Source of the DNA: Candidatus Cloacimonadota bacterium
GTDB lineage: Bacteria; Cloacimonadota; Cloacimonadia; Cloacimonadales; TCS61
DNA: 6,325 nt
Direction: 5' to 3'
NCBI GenBank assembly: GCA_030668345.1
Contig: DAOUUD010000104.1
Coordinates: forward strand, 1-6,325
This document shows positions 6,042 through 6,325 of this stretch, piece after piece (the stretch's first letter is position 1; every line of letters begins with the position of its first letter). The translations under genes and the position numbers were made by a program. The notes under the pieces were generated by a model. That model had not been told where the DNA came from and searched no databases. It saw nothing but the letters and a program-made list of their open reading frames with translations.

Positions 6042-6070
6042 CAGAGAGCATGGAGCAGAGAGCAAAGGGA
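6041..6070 (+). repeat. Purine-rich direct repeat before the four-helix-bundle gene
   Basis: GCAGAGAGCA occurs at 6041-6050 and again at 6055-6064, a 14-nt period (one copy followed by TGGA, the other by AAGGGA). The first copy begins on the last base of the adaptor stop codon. The second runs into AAGGGA (6065-6070), which can serve as the ribosome site for the ATG at 6078. It is low-complexity and may mark the edge of an inserted gene. Confidence 0.65.
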
Positions 6071-6077
6071 ATGAAGA

Positions 6078-6325
6078 ATGAGTAAGTTTAGATTTGAAGA
6101 TTTGGAAATCTGGAAATTAGCAATTGAGATACTGGATATGTGTATGGAAATTTCAGATATTTTGGAACAAGCACATCTTTATAAATTTGCAGAACAATTG
6201 AGAGCAGCAGGATTGAGCATTTCCAATAATATTGCTGAAGGCTCCGGTTCGAATTCTGATAAAGAGTTTTATAGATTTCTAAATTACTCTCGCCGCTCAG
6301 CTTTTGAAGTCGCAAATATTACGAT
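6078..6325 (+). CDS. S23-type four-helix-bundle protein, 3' end beyond window
   Basis: 82 codons are open from ATG at 6078 to the edge. The opening MSKFRFEDLEIWKLAIEI, the centre HLYKFAEQLRAAGLSISNNIAEGSGS (47-72 region) and FYRFLNYSRRSAFEV are hallmark segments of the S23/four-helix-bundle family. The family was first seen as open reading frames in 23S rRNA intervening sequences and is related to the Avd accessory protein of diversity-generating retroelements. Full members are about 115-125 residues, so about a third is missing. The biochemical role of stand-alone copies is unknown. AAGGGA at 6065-6070 is 7 nt from the start; the ATG at 6071 meets a stop after four codons. The gene lies 36 nt past the adaptor gene, where an efflux transporter subunit would usually be expected, so it may be a later insertion into that operon. 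Confidence 0.9.
   Translation, partial: MSKFRFEDLEIWKLAIEILDMCMEISDILEQAHLYKFAEQLRAAGLSISNNIAEGSGSNSDKEFYRFLNYSRRSAFEVANIT

Noticed and set aside
6088..6315. Minus-strand 75-codon frame at the right edge
   Set aside because: It is antisense to the recognised four-helix-bundle gene and shows no features of its own.

Overview
This window reads as an AT-rich bacterial envelope-control locus. The organism is probably from the FCB superphylum (Bacteroidota, Cloacimonadota or relatives). That placement is inferred from three traits: the sigma-54 activator with GAFTDA in place of GAFTGA, the sensor kinase/activator pair facing an efflux adaptor gene, and the S23-type four-helix-bundle gene. No rRNA or other marker fixes the phylum. 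Almost all of the sequence is coding apart from one 411-bp divergent intergenic region.

Minus strand, in transcription order from right to left: a sigma-54-dependent NtrC-type response regulator (3003-4379); its membrane histidine kinase (1658-3013), overlapping it by 11 nt; after a 77-nt gap with a possible ECF-type promoter, an ECF sigma factor starting at TTG (1038-1580); a small single-pass membrane protein that is the likely anti-sigma factor (593-1051), overlapping the sigma gene by 14 nt; and, 15 nt further on, an exported tandem-PDZ protein that runs off the left edge (1-577).

The divergent intergenic region (4380-4790) holds a cluster of perfect and near-perfect hairpins (about 4411-4604), then two similar dyads 22 bp apart centre to centre (4650-4665 and 4672-4687), then a near-consensus sigma-54 promoter (4741-4755) about 35 bp before the next gene.

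Plus strand: a HlyD/AcrA-type membrane fusion protein (4791-6041), the periplasmic adaptor of an efflux pump. It is followed after a purine-rich 14-nt direct repeat by the start of an S23-type four-helix-bundle gene (6078 to the right edge). The pump's transporter subunits are not in view.

Proposed logic (inference): the kinase senses a membrane or envelope cue and phosphorylates the activator. The activator binds the paired dyads and drives sigma-54 transcription of the adaptor gene. The ECF sigma/anti-sigma/PDZ unit directly downstream of the kinase would be a second envelope-stress output sharing the locus and possibly its readthrough transcription.
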